Positions 27,944 through 37,173 of a stretch of 64,000 nt of DNA are shown in pieces. A program made the position numbers and the translations under genes. Position 1 is the first letter of the stretch, and each line of letters begins with the position of its first letter. The stretch lies in contig JAFQOE010000058.1 of the NCBI GenBank assembly GCA_017395635.1, forward strand, positions 156,202-220,201. Reading direction: 5' to 3'. The stretch is from Lachnospiraceae bacterium. Its GTDB lineage: Bacteria; Bacillota; Clostridia; Lachnospirales; Lachnospiraceae. The notes beneath the pieces were generated by a model that was not told the origin of the DNA, did no database searches, and worked only from the letters and a program-made list of their open reading frames with translations.

Positions 27944-28885
27944 ATGATTAAAATTTATAGAACTGACAATAGCAAAATAGGAGAAGAGCATGCCTTTGAA
28001 CCCGGTTCTTGGATTCAGCTTACAGATCCAAGTTTAGATGAATTGGAATTAATTTCAAATCGATTTGAAATCGATATCGCCGATGTGCGTGCCGCGATGG
28101 ACGCGGATGAAAGTTCCCGTGTGGATATTGAGGATGACTATACGCTTATCCTTGTGGACATTCCGATTATCGAAATTCGTAATGATCAGAAGGCGTATAC
28201 AGCGATTCCGCTTGGTATCCTTTTGTTAGATGATTATATTATTACCATTTGTGCGGAAGAAACTTCTGTATTACAGTATTTTGTAAATTCAACAGTAAGA
28301 GAATTCAGTACAAAAAAGCAGATGCGTTTTGTTTATCAGATTTTGTACCGAACTTGTATGGTATACCAGTTGTATCTGCGCACGATTGATAGTAAGCGAA
28401 CGGAAATTGAAGAACGTGCACAGGAAGATGTGAAGGAAGAGGATTTAGTAACACTACATGAGTTAGAGTCCAACCTGGTATACTTTGCTACATCTCTTCG
28501 TGCGAATGGTGCGGTAATTGATCGTTTATCGAGATATAGTCGTGTACGACAATTTCCGGAAGATAAAGATTTATTGGATGATGTTAAGGTGGAGAATGGA
28601 CAGGCGATTGAGATGACCATTATCTATCGTGATATTATTCATGGTACGAGAGAGTTGCTATCCAATATTATTGATATTCGTCTGAATAACGTGATGAAGT
28701 ATCTTGCTGCTATTACAATTGTCATGGCAATTCCGAATATTATTTCCGGATTTTATGGAATGAATGTGGATGCTAAGTGGGTTCCGTTGCAAAGTGTTCC
28801 GTTTGGATTTGCAATCATCTGTGTTAGTACCTTTTTGTTATGTTTGATTGTACTGAAAGTACTGAAAAAGAAAAAGATGTTGTAG
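27944..28885 (+). CDS. corA: CorA-family magnesium transporter
   Basis: 313 residues. A large cytoplasmic N-terminal domain is followed by two C-terminal membrane helices, with the GMN selectivity motif in FYGMNVDAKW at the end of the first. The second helix is followed by a short lysine-rich tail. Length and layout are standard for CorA, a pentameric Mg2+/divalent cation channel. GGAGG lies upstream of the ATG. It starts 130 bases after the DUF368 gene. Confidence 0.95.
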   Translation: MIKIYRTDNSKIGEEHAFEPGSWIQLTDPSLDELELISNRFEIDIADVRAAMDADESSRVDIEDDYTLILVDIPIIEIRNDQKAYTAIPLGILLLDDYIITICAEETSVLQYFVNSTVREFSTKKQMRFVYQILYRTCMVYQLYLRTIDSKRTEIEERAQEDVKEEDLVTLHELESNLVYFATSLRANGAVIDRLSRYSRVRQFPEDKDLLDDVKVENGQAIEMTIIYRDIIHGTRELLSNIIDIRLNNVMKYLAAITIVMAIPNIISGFYGMNVDAKWVPLQSVPFGFAIICVSTFLLCLIVLKVLKKKKML

Positions 28886-28909
28886 TCGTTAGTTTATTGA
28901 GATTTCCCT

Positions 28910-29225
28910 GACTTTTAAAATGGACGAAAAGTCTTTCTGCGAATGTTAGGACACTCATAAAAATATTATAAAATTTGCTAGACTCTACGGATATAAGATT
29001 TTCTATGCAGTTCCTTTTATGCATGGAAACCGTTCGGGGCGGCTGAGATGCGCCATCCATGGCTGACTCAGCCTTATGCCAACGTCCTGTTGGCATATCC
29101 CTAGTTTATATATAGGAACTGCGAGAAAATCTAATATCCTTCGAGAGGGCGCAAATCTTTATAATAATTTTTATGTCGTGTCTATTCACATGTTTGTAGA
29201 AGGACTTTTCTTTTTTTTGAAAGTC
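28910..29225 (+). repeat. 316-base palindromic element with a structured centre
   Basis: Two arms of about 105 and 111 bases pair with each other. The left arm (28910-29014) includes GAAAAGTC, CATAAAAAT, GGATAT, AGATTTTC and GCAGTTCC, and the complements of these occur in reverse order at 29115-29225. The 100-base centre contains GGCTGAG/CTCAGCC (29041-29073) and a perfect hairpin ATGCCAAC-GTCCT-GTTGGCAT (29076-29096). There is no ORF of note. Its sequence differs from the 17.8/21.6/52.8 kb family but the design is similar. It could be a MITE or a large structured RNA. Confidence 0.65.
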
Positions 29226-29504
29226 TCGCCACACCCGATGCCATTCTCTATATTTATTTTTCGTGTAGTGGTAGTTATATTCTAATGTATTGTAACAAAG
29301 CTTGCTTAGTGTTGTGGTGTTCACAGTATGGGTCTTTTCTAAAAAGTGACTGCTAGTAAGTAATCAACAGTCGTTTTTATCGTAGCCACGCATGACTATC
29401 TTAACGCGCAAACTAGAATTATTTTTTTGTTTTGAGACATTTTCAGTGTTATCTTTGTTATAGTATTAGAAAGCTTTCAATTGAGGGAAAACGGAGGTGA
29501 GATT
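29226..29504 (+). other. Rest of the corA-sigma factor intergenic region
   Basis: About 280 AT-rich bases. A hairpin with an A run and a T run on either side (GACTG...CAGTC, about 29341-29377) could terminate in either direction. The sigma factor promoter is probably within the last 80 bases, but I cannot assign boxes with confidence. Nothing else is recognised. Confidence 0.4.
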
Positions 29505-30023
29505 GTGGAAGAATCGAAATATAATCAAATGGTCGAGTTATATTCCGATATGATATACCGAATAGCATTTAGTTATATGAAAAACCATGAGGATGCAGAA
29601 GATATATATCAAAATGTTTTTACTAAATTATTCGCGAAAAAGCATTTTATAGATGAGGAATATGAAAAACGCTGGTTAATTCGTGTGACGATAAATGAAT
29701 GTCATTCGCTTTATCGTTCACCTTGGAAGAGACGACGCCAGGAATGTGAACATTTGGATACATTATTAGAGCGGCAACAATCAGAAGAAGGTTTCATAAA
29801 TGACCAATTTTTGTCGGAGGCATTGATAGAAGTTACAGACATGTTAAAGAGTTTGCCGGAAAAATATAGCATGGCACTATATCTGTATTACTATGAAGAA
29901 TACTCGACAAAAGAAATTGGTAAAATATTGCACAGAAACGAATCTACAATTCGTACACATTTGATGCGAGGAAAAGAGATTTTGAGAAGGAAGATGGAAG
30001 AAAGGGGTATGGAAAATGGATGA
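29505..30023 (+). CDS. ECF-type RNA polymerase sigma factor
   Basis: About 172 residues with sigma-70 region 2 (YRIAFSYMKNHEDAEDIYQN) and region 4 (YEEYSTKEIGKILHRNESTI). There is no region 1 or 3, as in ECF sigma factors. GGAGGTGA lies seven bases before the GTG at 29505, which I take as the start; the frame is open upstream to a TTG at 29481. It overlaps the next gene by eight bases, and that gene is probably its regulator. Confidence 0.92.
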   Translation: MEESKYNQMVELYSDMIYRIAFSYMKNHEDAEDIYQNVFTKLFAKKHFIDEEYEKRWLIRVTINECHSLYRSPWKRRRQECEHLDTLLERQQSEEGFINDQFLSEALIEVTDMLKSLPEKYSMALYLYYYEEYSTKEIGKILHRNESTIRTHLMRGKEILRRKMEERGMENG

Positions 30024-31143
30024 AAAGGCTTATTATGTAGATCAGATGGATAAGTTACAAGCATCTGATCAAATGAAACAACGAGTTTTACAATATGAAT
30101 ATACTAGAAAGAAAGCGTACTGGAAACCGGTAACTGCAGTGGCAAGTATTGTGTTGGTGTTAGTACTGTTTGTCATTCCGTCACCATTAAGTAACCAGGT
30201 AAATGCTTACTGTGAAGAGGTTTTTTATACAGTTGAAGAGATGATTTATGGCATAAATGTAAATGTAACAAATTATACAAGTACAATTAATCAGACAAAA
30301 AAAGATGGTGATTTGTCAATTCAGTTGAATGAAGTGTTGCTAGATGGAAATCATTTAACCTTTAAATATAAAGTGATTAGTGATATACCACGGTTTTTCA
30401 CAATAGAAGAGGAAAATAGTGCTACTTATGAGGGTTATTATGATCTTGCTATAGAAAAAATTACAATTAATGGAAAGAGCAAGGAGTATTTAGGTGATGA
30501 ATTGTCTTATTCTACTTTTGTTCAAGAGAGTGAAGATGCGTTAACGTATATAGTGGGGGATGAAATTTGTCTGCATGATTTTGAGGAAATGTTAGATGAT
30601 CCGAATAAAATTATAAATGTTAAGATCGATGTGATTGCTACGGATTCCGAAATTGAAGATGATAGACATTATTCTTTCGCGTTTTCTGTGGAAAATCGAA
30701 TGTTACAGCTTGATACAAAAGAGATTCCGTTCGAACATACACTGACACAAGATGATGTCACTTTTAATTTTGAGAAGATTAGTATTAATGAATGTTACCA
30801 AAAGATATATTTTCATGTGACAAATTTGCCGGACCAAGGAATGGATATCTGTATAACTCCAGAAAATAGAAGCCCGTATCTTTTTAGTTTAGATGGGGTT
30901 GATGATAATGGAAAAGAAGTTTTCTGTACTTTGGAAGAATTGAGAGACGGATATGGATATTTCTTGATTCGTGCATATAGTGATTTCGAAGGATTGGATT
31001 CCAATGTGGAATTTTACGATATGCAAATGGAATACACATGGTATGATCCAGAGCACTTGGTATGTACAGACGAAGAGGAAGGAATCTTTTATGGAAGAGA
31101 GGGAAAAGTAGGGAAATCTTTTCGGATTGAGTGCAAAGAGTAA
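30016..31143 (+). CDS. DUF4179 membrane protein, probable anti-sigma factor
   Basis: 375 residues. A short cytoplasmic N-terminus (about 35 residues), one membrane helix (about 38-56, AVASIVLVLVLFVIP), and a large beta-rich extracellular domain. DUF4179 proteins in clostridia are commonly encoded directly after an ECF sigma factor gene and are presumed to be its anti-sigma factor. The overlapping start here supports that. A short hairpin (TAAAGCAT/ATGCTTTA, 31141-31163) covers the stop codon. Confidence 0.85.
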   Translation: MDEKAYYVDQMDKLQASDQMKQRVLQYEYTRKKAYWKPVTAVASIVLVLVLFVIPSPLSNQVNAYCEEVFYTVEEMIYGINVNVTNYTSTINQTKKDGDLSIQLNEVLLDGNHLTFKYKVISDIPRFFTIEEENSATYEGYYDLAIEKITINGKSKEYLGDELSYSTFVQESEDALTYIVGDEICLHDFEEMLDDPNKIINVKIDVIATDSEIEDDRHYSFAFSVENRMLQLDTKEIPFEHTLTQDDVTFNFEKISINECYQKIYFHVTNLPDQGMDICITPENRSPYLFSLDGVDDNGKEVFCTLEELRDGYGYFLIRAYSDFEGLDSNVEFYDMQMEYTWYDPEHLVCTDEEEGIFYGREGKVGKSFRIECKE

Positions 31144-31240
31144 AGCATAGAGGAAATGCTTTACAGAAATAGATATATTAATATAGCTAAGTATTTACTT
31201 GAAGGATGCAGAATGTCAAGAATGGCTTTGGGCGTGGCGA

Positions 31241-31347
31241 GATATTCAGAAGAACAAAAAAATCCTACTATAGTGTATAAATTTGCACGAAATAAAAATA
31301 ATTATGAGTGTTACATACATAGTAGGATTTTTCGTCCTCTGAATATC
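31241..31347. repeat. 107-base inverted repeat between convergent genes
   Basis: GATATTCAGA pairs with TCTGAATATC at the ends. Inside, AAAATCCTACTAT pairs with ATAGTAGGATTTT. The long AT-rich hairpin lies between the DUF4179 and cyclophilin genes and could terminate both, or be another short palindromic element. Confidence 0.55.
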
Positions 31348-31361
31348 AGGGAAAATCTTTA

Positions 31362-31880
31362 TTATAGTTTTTTTGGTTCTGGGTAATCTACACCGAATGT
31401 ATCTACGGTCATAGATGCGATTTTCTGCTCAACTAATGGTTTGTCGCTATAGTTGGTTTCTACGCAAGCAATCTTGTCTACGATATCAAGACCTTCTGTT
31501 ACCTTTCCGAATGCAGCATACTGACCATCTAAATGAGGAGAAGTCTTATGCATAATGAAAATCTGTGAACCTGCAGAATCCGGCATCATAGAACGTGCCA
31601 TGGAAAGTACACCAGGAGTATGCTTTAGGTTGTTTTCAAAACCGTTCATTGAGAATTCTCCCTTAATGCTGTAACCTGGACCACCGGTTCCGATACCGTC
31701 CGGACATCCGCCCTGAATCATGAATCCTTTGATTACACGGTGGAATATTAATCCGTCATAATATCCTTTTTTAACTAATGAGATAAAGTTGTTTACAGTG
31801 TTAGGAGCGATATCAGGATAAAGCTCAGCTTTCATTACATCGCCGTTTTCCATTGTAATGGTAACAATTGGATTTGCCAT
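31362..31880 (-). CDS. Peptidyl-prolyl cis-trans isomerase, cyclophilin type
   Basis: About 172 residues. Cyclophilin motifs include YDGLIFHRVIKGFMIQGG with the catalytic arginine, GYSIKGEF, GVLSMARSMMPDSAGSQIFI and LDGQYAAFGKVTEG. There is no signal peptide, so it is cytoplasmic. It catalyses proline isomerisation in protein folding. ATG codons at 31886 and 31880 are both possible; AAAGGA is better spaced for 31880. Confidence 0.95.
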   Translation of the reverse strand: MANPIVTITMENGDVMKAELYPDIAPNTVNNFISLVKKGYYDGLIFHRVIKGFMIQGGCPDGIGTGGPGYSIKGEFSMNGFENNLKHTPGVLSMARSMMPDSAGSQIFIMHKTSPHLDGQYAAFGKVTEGLDIVDKIACVETNYSDKPLVEQKIASMTVDTFGVDYPEPKKL

Positions 31881-32317
31881 AATCATAAATCCTTTCGTAA
31901 CTGATGTTTGTTTTTACAGTTACGTCCTTTCTAAATAAATATCAATCCACATTTTAACATTTATGAAAAAAGTTGACAAGTTTATTAACTACAATTCAAA
32001 AAGTTGAAGAATAAGGTTAAATATTCAATAAATTTTTAAAATATATTACAAGATAGTAAAAAAGAATCATCAAAATATAAGATATATTTCATAGCCTGTT
32101 AATTGCATTTCAAAATTTAAAAGGATAAGATATAGGTATGAAACGGATTGCCGATTACATAATAATATGCTTGCGAAACAAGGATGAATCAACTATAATT
32201 GTATTAATTATTGTGGTTTGCTCTACCTATTTATAGGGTGATGTAAACAATAGATTTGACTTGATATGCGATATTAGATATTTGAAATAGAGTGCGCTTT
32301 TGGAAGGGGATATTATT
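31881..32317. other. Divergent AT-rich intergenic region
   Basis: About 440 bases between the leftward cyclophilin and the rightward FHA gene. It is very AT-rich and must hold the promoters of both. A TTGACA at 31973 and a TTGACT at 32256 are visible, but neither has a good -10 box at the right distance. A GTAAC...GTTAC pair lies at about 31900-31926 with unrelated central bases. No ORF or known RNA is seen. Confidence 0.4.
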
Positions 32318-34231
32318 ATGAAGAAGGTTAGTTTCAGAGTCAGAAATTTTGAAAAAGAACAATTTTTGACATACAACATCCATGATGAGGCAATATTAGA
32401 TGAAGAAGTGCTCGATTTTCTTGAGGATGAAGAACCTAAAGGAATTGTTCCTATTATTTATGATGAGGAAGAAGAGTATGACACATTCTCTTATGAGGTG
32501 ACAGATAAGATTTGTTTGTCTGAGTTGTCTAAGCAGGACATTAATGCTGAGATGGTCCTTAAGGTGATGAGAGGATTAGTTTTGTCATTAATTGACATGG
32601 GAGAATATAGAATACCATTGTCTTATTTGGTGTTGAATCGCAATTATATTTATGTTAATTCCAACTATGAGGTGGAATTTATTTGTATCCCTTTAGAAGA
32701 GATGCAGGAAGTTGTAGATTTGAATGCGTTCTTAAGAAATTTCGTGGCAAACTTGCGTTTTGAACCATCTGAGAATGGTGATTATGTAGCAAGAATGTTG
32801 ACTTATATCAATAATACTGCAATTTTCAATCTTCGAAATATGCTTACTCTCGTTGAAGACTTGATGGATGTCTGCGGTGTAGAGATTCCGGAAGATACAT
32901 CTGCTGATATTTATGTGGATTACCAGGAAATAGACGAGGATGAAGAAGTAGTAGAAGAAGCAATCGCAGAGGATGTTGAAGGCGAAGAAGTAGCGGAAGA
33001 AGCAATTGCAGAGGACGTTGAAGGCGAAGAAGTGGCGGAAGAAGCAATTGCAGAGGACGTTGAAGGCGAAGAAGTAGCAGAAGAAGCAATCGCAGAGGAC
33101 GTTGAAGACGAAGAAGTAGCGGAAGAAGCAATTGCAGAGGACGTTGAAGACGAAGAAGTAGTGGAAGAAGCAATTGCAGAGGACGTTGAAGACGAAGAAG
33201 TAGCGGAAGAAGCAATCGCAGAGGACGTTGAAGACGAAGAAGTAGCGGAAGAAGCAATTGCAGAGGACGTTGAAGGCGAAGAGGTAGCGGAAGAAGCAAT
33301 TGCAGAGGACGTTGAAGACGAAGAGGTAGCGGAAGAAGCAATTGCAGAGGATGTTGAAGGCGAAGAAGTAGTAGAAGAAGCAATTGCAGAGGACGTTGAA
33401 GACGAAGAAGTAGTAGAAGAAGCAATTGCAGAGGACGTTGAAGACGAAGAAGTAGCAGAAGAAGCAATCACAGAGGACGTTGAAGGCGAAGAAGTAGTAG
33501 AAGAAGCAATTGCAGAGGATGTTGAAAGTACACAAGAAGTAGATGTAAGAGAAAATAATGCTTGTGAAGAATTACAGGCAGAGAAACCGGAAGAAGTAGT
33601 GCAGGACAATGAAGTAATAGAAGAGATAAAAGAAGTTCAAAAGACGATCAAAAAGCCTACGCTTAAGACCAAAGAAATACCCAATACACCGATGATGTAT
33701 GGAGATGATTTGGATGAAATTCTTGCAGAGATGGAGCAAGAAAGCAACAAAGTACAAGGCACGAAATCCGGTTTGAAGATTAAGAGAGATATCAAGGTGA
33801 ATCGTGCAAGTATTGTGATGAGTAATCAGGAAGAGTCAAAAGAAACGGAAGAACTGGTTGAGGCACCAAAGGAGGAAATAGCGGAGTCTGTTCAGAATCA
33901 GGTTCCACCTAAGAAAAAGACAGATGTGCCTAAGGTGAATCCTTATCTTATTCGTGTGAATACGAAAGAAAGAATTATGATTACGAAGCAAAATTTCAAA
34001 GTTGGTAAAGCCAGCATGGGTGTTGATTACAGAGTGCAAGGCAATGGTGCAGTGAGTCGTGTACATGCAATTATTACCAATAAGGATGACATCTATTATA
34101 TTAGAGATAACAAATCTACGAACCATACAATGGTCAATGGAAAAGTATTAGAAGATGGTGAAAACGAAGCTTTAGTAGATGAATGTATAATTCTATTAGG
34201 TGATGAAGAGTTTGTGTTTAAGATGGGATGA
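32318..34231 (+). CDS. FHA-domain protein with acidic 14-residue repeats
   Basis: About 637 residues. Residues 1-200 form a globular domain resembling the N-terminal domain (DUF6382 type) found on clostridial FHA proteins. Residues about 207-403 are a low-complexity array of the unit EDVEGEEVAEEAIA, almost all Glu/Ala/Val. A Glu/Lys-rich linker follows. The last ~95 residues are an FHA domain (KVGKASMGVDYRV, GNGAVSRVHA, NKSTNHTMVNG) with the expected Arg, Ser-Arg-His and Asn for phosphothreonine binding. There is no signal peptide. It is the first gene of a phosphatase-kinase locus and is probably a substrate or adaptor of that kinase. The ATG at 32318 follows AAGGGG. Confidence 0.88.
   Translation: MKKVSFRVRNFEKEQFLTYNIHDEAILDEEVLDFLEDEEPKGIVPIIYDEEEEYDTFSYEVTDKICLSELSKQDINAEMVLKVMRGLVLSLIDMGEYRIPLSYLVLNRNYIYVNSNYEVEFICIPLEEMQEVVDLNAFLRNFVANLRFEPSENGDYVARMLTYINNTAIFNLRNMLTLVEDLMDVCGVEIPEDTSADIYVDYQEIDEDEEVVEEAIAEDVEGEEVAEEAIAEDVEGEEVAEEAIAEDVEGEEVAEEAIAEDVEDEEVAEEAIAEDVEDEEVVEEAIAEDVEDEEVAEEAIAEDVEDEEVAEEAIAEDVEGEEVAEEAIAEDVEDEEVAEEAIAEDVEGEEVVEEAIAEDVEDEEVVEEAIAEDVEDEEVAEEAITEDVEGEEVVEEAIAEDVESTQEVDVRENNACEELQAEKPEEVVQDNEVIEEIKEVQKTIKKPTLKTKEIPNTPMMYGDDLDEILAEMEQESNKVQGTKSGLKIKRDIKVNRASIVMSNQEESKETEELVEAPKEEIAESVQNQVPPKKKTDVPKVNPYLIRVNTKERIMITKQNFKVGKASMGVDYRVQGNGAVSRVHAIITNKDDIYYIRDNKSTNHTMVNGKVLEDGENEALVDECIILLGDEEFVFKMG
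32936..33526 (+). repeat. 42-bp in-frame tandem repeat (about 14 units)
   Basis: Fourteen copies of a 42-base unit encoding ED-VE-(G/D)-EEV-(A/V)-EEAI-(A/T), the first incomplete. Units differ mainly at a GGC/GAC codon (Gly/Asp) and at Ala/Val. The near identity at DNA level suggests recent expansion or gene conversion, so copy number may vary between strains. Confidence 0.92.
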
Positions 34232-34300
34232 TTGTATTAGTTGGATTGGTTAATTGTAGAATAGGTGCATACATCAGTTTGCGAATACAATGCGAGAGTG

Positions 34301-34355
34301 AAGAGAAATAACGACTTCCTTGGTAACAAGGAGTTTGTTGTTTCTCTTTTTTTTT
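34301..34355 (+). terminator. Strong terminator between FHA and phosphatase genes
   Basis: AAGAGAAATAACGACTTCCT pairs with the segment AGGAGTTTGTTGTTTCTCTT and nine T residues follow. It ends 19 bases before the phosphatase start, so read-through would be partial and downstream expression lower, or a separate promoter is used. Confidence 0.85.
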
Positions 34356-34373
34356 AGGAAATGAGGAAGTGAA

Positions 34374-35144
34374 ATGGAAGTTAAGACTGCATTTTATACG
34401 GATATGGGTAACGTAAAAAAAGTGAATCAGGACTCCTTGTCAATTAAGGTCTTAAACTTATTAGACGAAAAAATCATTTTTGCTGTGGTGTGTGATGGCG
34501 TGGGTGGATTAGAACAGGGAGAATTGGCGAGTAAAGAGGTGGTTTTAGAATTGGATAAATGGTTTCAATCTTCTTTTCTTCAAATCGTGTCAGAAGGCGA
34601 TTTTTCAAAAGAGTGGTTGAATAAGCAATGGGAACAACAAATCGAGAAGATAGTACAGAAAATGAAGAGATATGGAAAGTGTTTTGGCATTGTATTAGGA
34701 ACGACAGTGTCTGCACTGCTGATTTATCAAAAACGTTATTATATTTGTCATGTAGGTGACAGTAGAATCTATGAAGTGCGTGAAGAATTAAAACAGTTGA
34801 CAACGGATCATACTTTAGTAGCACAGGAAATTCGAATGGGACGTTTAACACAGGAAGAATCTAAATGGGATGCAAGGCGCAATGTTCTTTTGCAATGTAT
34901 CGGAACAGTGGGACAGGTTCATCCACAGTTGCTTTCTGGAAAGGTGAGAGAAAATACAACTTTTGTGCTGTGTACAGATGGATTTGTACACAGGGTATCA
35001 GAACAAGAAATGTTGGGTTATTTCGAGCCGGAAAAGTTACAACAAAAGGAAGATATAGAAAAGGCTTGTAGAGAATTGACACAGACAGTTCGGCAACGAG
35101 GAGAAGAGGATAATATTACAGTAGTTGGAATTGTTGTGAGGTGA
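34374..35144 (+). CDS. PP2C-type serine/threonine phosphatase
   Basis: 256 residues. All PP2C/Stp motifs are seen: TDMGNVKKVNQDS, VCDGVGG with metal-binding Asp, GTTVSALL, CHVGDSRIY, LCTDGF and EEDNITVVGIVV. It is a cytoplasmic, Mn2+/Mg2+-dependent protein phosphatase and the natural antagonist of the kinase encoded three bases downstream. GAGG precedes the ATG. In most Firmicutes the Stp/PrkC pair lies in the rsgA/fmt cluster; this is a different locus, so it is likely a second, specialised pair. Confidence 0.94.
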   Translation: MEVKTAFYTDMGNVKKVNQDSLSIKVLNLLDEKIIFAVVCDGVGGLEQGELASKEVVLELDKWFQSSFLQIVSEGDFSKEWLNKQWEQQIEKIVQKMKRYGKCFGIVLGTTVSALLIYQKRYYICHVGDSRIYEVREELKQLTTDHTLVAQEIRMGRLTQEESKWDARRNVLLQCIGTVGQVHPQLLSGKVRENTTFVLCTDGFVHRVSEQEMLGYFEPEKLQQKEDIEKACRELTQTVRQRGEEDNITVVGIVVR

Positions 35145-35147
35145 AAA

Positions 35148-37172
35148 ATGTCTAGAGTCGGTATGGTGTTAGATGGGAAATATGAAATATTAAAGCAGAT
35201 TGGACAGGGTGGCATGTCAATTGTATATTTGGCAATTGATACTCGATTGAACAAACAGTGGGCCGTCAAAGAAATGAAAAATAACATGGGAAACAAAGAG
35301 GATGTAATATCAAAAGGATTACAGATGGAAGCCAATGTGTTGAAAATGGTTGATCATCCGGTGTTACCCAGAATAGTGGATATTATCGAATATGATGGAA
35401 CCGTTTTTGTGGTAATGGATTATATAGAGGGTAAAACTTTGGACGAGGTTTTGCAAGTGGAAGGTGCACAACAACAGGAATGTGTCATTCAATGGGCGAA
35501 AGAGCTTTGTAGTGCATTGATTTATTTACATTCTATGAATCCTCCCATTATATATCGCGATATGAAACCTTCCAATATTATGCTAAAACCGGATGGAAGA
35601 ATAAAATTAATTGACTTTGGGACAGCAAAGAAATTAGAGGTGGAAAATATAGCCGACACAACAGCATTAGGAACAAGAGGATATGCCGCACCGGAACAGT
35701 TTGGCGATGAGAGTGGGAGAGGTATATACAAGACAGATGCAAGGACGGATATATATAGCTTGGGTGCTACGTTATACCATATGGTTACAGGAAGAAGTCC
35801 GAGTGCTCCACCTTATATAATGAAACCGATTCGTTTTTGGGATTCTTCTCTTTCGAGTGGATTGGAGAAAATTATCTATAAATGCACTATGCAAAATCCA
35901 AATGAGCGTTATCAGGATTGCGTTGAGTTGTTGAAGGATTTGGAAAATTATCAAAAGCTCGATGATGCATATCGAAAAAAATGTCTTCAAAAAATGAAAG
36001 GTTTTTTGATTACCTTTGTATTTGCTGTTTGTAGTGCAATTGTGTCCGTTGCAGGTTACATAGGAAAAGAAAAAGAACGTCGTAATAACTATGATTCGTT
36101 AATCCAGATGGGCTTTGAGCATACAGTGAATGGGAATTATGAAGAAGCGGCCAAAGTTTATATTGATGCAATTACTAAGGTGGATGGAAGAAAGAGTGCT
36201 GCTTATATTGAATTGTTGGATTTGTATAGAAATTACATGGGTGAACCGATGGAAGGACTTGGAAAAGTCACTTATTATATAGACCAACAATATGAGGATG
36301 TACATGAAAATCAGGAAGTGTTATTACGAGTAGCCATGGATTATTTTGATGTGTTGCAGGATTATAAAACAAGTGCTTATTACTTTGGCTTGATAGATGA
36401 AAATGCATATCCGGAAGCAAAGTATTATAAAGAGATAGCAACGTCTATGGTGAAGTTAAATATCGATTATGAGAGTATGCTTACGAATATAGAAAGATTT
36501 GAAAGTATCAATGATGAAACGAGGTTGTCATTGCAAAAATTAATGAATTATCGTTTGCTTTGTATTGTGTATGCAAGAAACCTGGAGCAAATGCAACAAG
36601 CAGCCAAAGGTATCGTGCGAGTGGCTGATAAAGGGTTGAAAGTATTAGAACTTTATGAAGATGATAGTGTGAAAGCAGAGTACTATATCATTTATAATCA
36701 ATATCTTTCTCTTGCGTATGAGCGTCTGGGTGAAAAGAGCTTGGAAGAGGACGAAGAGCTTGCGCGGGAATACTATGAAAAAGCATTGGAATGTTGTGAT
36801 TTTATGTTAGGTATGATTTCTGGCACAGAAAGTAACACGATAGAGAGAATAACAGATTATCAATTGAGAGAGGCAAAATATTGTCAAAAGGCAAGTATCT
36901 ATGAGGTGTTAGGTATGTATAAGGAAGCCTGTAAAGTATACGAAAAAGCTGAGAAAGAGTATGGGAAGAATAGCATTGACATATATGTAGGACATTTATC
37001 TCTCCTTTGTAACATAGAAGAAAGATATACAACGGACGTTGAGAATTGGGATGCGACAAGATTGTTAAAGCTTTATGAGGAAGGATGTAAAGTGCAGGGA
37101 ATAGAAAAAGATTACAGATGGAAACAATTGGTACAGCGTATTACTCCTTTGTTTGAGGGAACGGAGGGATAG
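35148..37172 (+). CDS. Transmembrane Ser/Thr protein kinase with C-terminal helical repeats
   Basis: 674 residues. Kinase domain about 10-270: glycine loop IGQGGMSIVY, Lys41 in WAVKEM, catalytic YRDMKPSN (Asp138), LIDFGTAKK, and the activation segment GTRGYAAPEQF. One membrane helix is at about 285-306. The outer ~370 residues are alpha-helical with TPR-like periodicity (NYEEAAKVYIDAITKV, MYKEACKVYEKAEKEY), not the PASTA repeats of PrkC/PknB. That suggests it senses protein partners and not peptidoglycan. The start overlaps the ribosome site region GAGGTGA after the phosphatase. Confidence 0.94.
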   Translation: MSRVGMVLDGKYEILKQIGQGGMSIVYLAIDTRLNKQWAVKEMKNNMGNKEDVISKGLQMEANVLKMVDHPVLPRIVDIIEYDGTVFVVMDYIEGKTLDEVLQVEGAQQQECVIQWAKELCSALIYLHSMNPPIIYRDMKPSNIMLKPDGRIKLIDFGTAKKLEVENIADTTALGTRGYAAPEQFGDESGRGIYKTDARTDIYSLGATLYHMVTGRSPSAPPYIMKPIRFWDSSLSSGLEKIIYKCTMQNPNERYQDCVELLKDLENYQKLDDAYRKKCLQKMKGFLITFVFAVCSAIVSVAGYIGKEKERRNNYDSLIQMGFEHTVNGNYEEAAKVYIDAITKVDGRKSAAYIELLDLYRNYMGEPMEGLGKVTYYIDQQYEDVHENQEVLLRVAMDYFDVLQDYKTSAYYFGLIDENAYPEAKYYKEIATSMVKLNIDYESMLTNIERFESINDETRLSLQKLMNYRLLCIVYARNLEQMQQAAKGIVRVADKGLKVLELYEDDSVKAEYYIIYNQYLSLAYERLGEKSLEEDEELAREYYEKALECCDFMLGMISGTESNTIERITDYQLREAKYCQKASIYEVLGMYKEACKVYEKAEKEYGKNSIDIYVGHLSLLCNIEERYTTDVENWDATRLLKLYEEGCKVQGIEKDYRWKQLVQRITPLFEGTEG

Positions 37173-37173
37173 T

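Noticed and set aside
31156-31386. 76-codon ORF between the DUF4179 and cyclophilin genes
   Set aside because: It runs through the 107-base inverted repeat and into the cyclophilin gene, has no ribosome site, and the sequence is explained by the hairpin.
31900-31926. GTAAC...GTTAC copy before the cyclophilin gene
   Set aside because: The arms and 17-base spacing match the repeat family but the centre does not, and it lies 5' of the gene, so it may be chance.
32936-33526. Possible CRISPR array
   Set aside because: The 42-bp units are contiguous, in frame and without spacers; they code an acidic protein repeat.
32732-33609. Three long overlapping minus-strand ORFs (207-267 codons) opposite the FHA gene
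   Set aside because: They arise from the 42-bp repeat read in other frames (Cys/Phe, Leu/Arg or Ser/Ala-rich), have no ribosome sites and no family resemblance.
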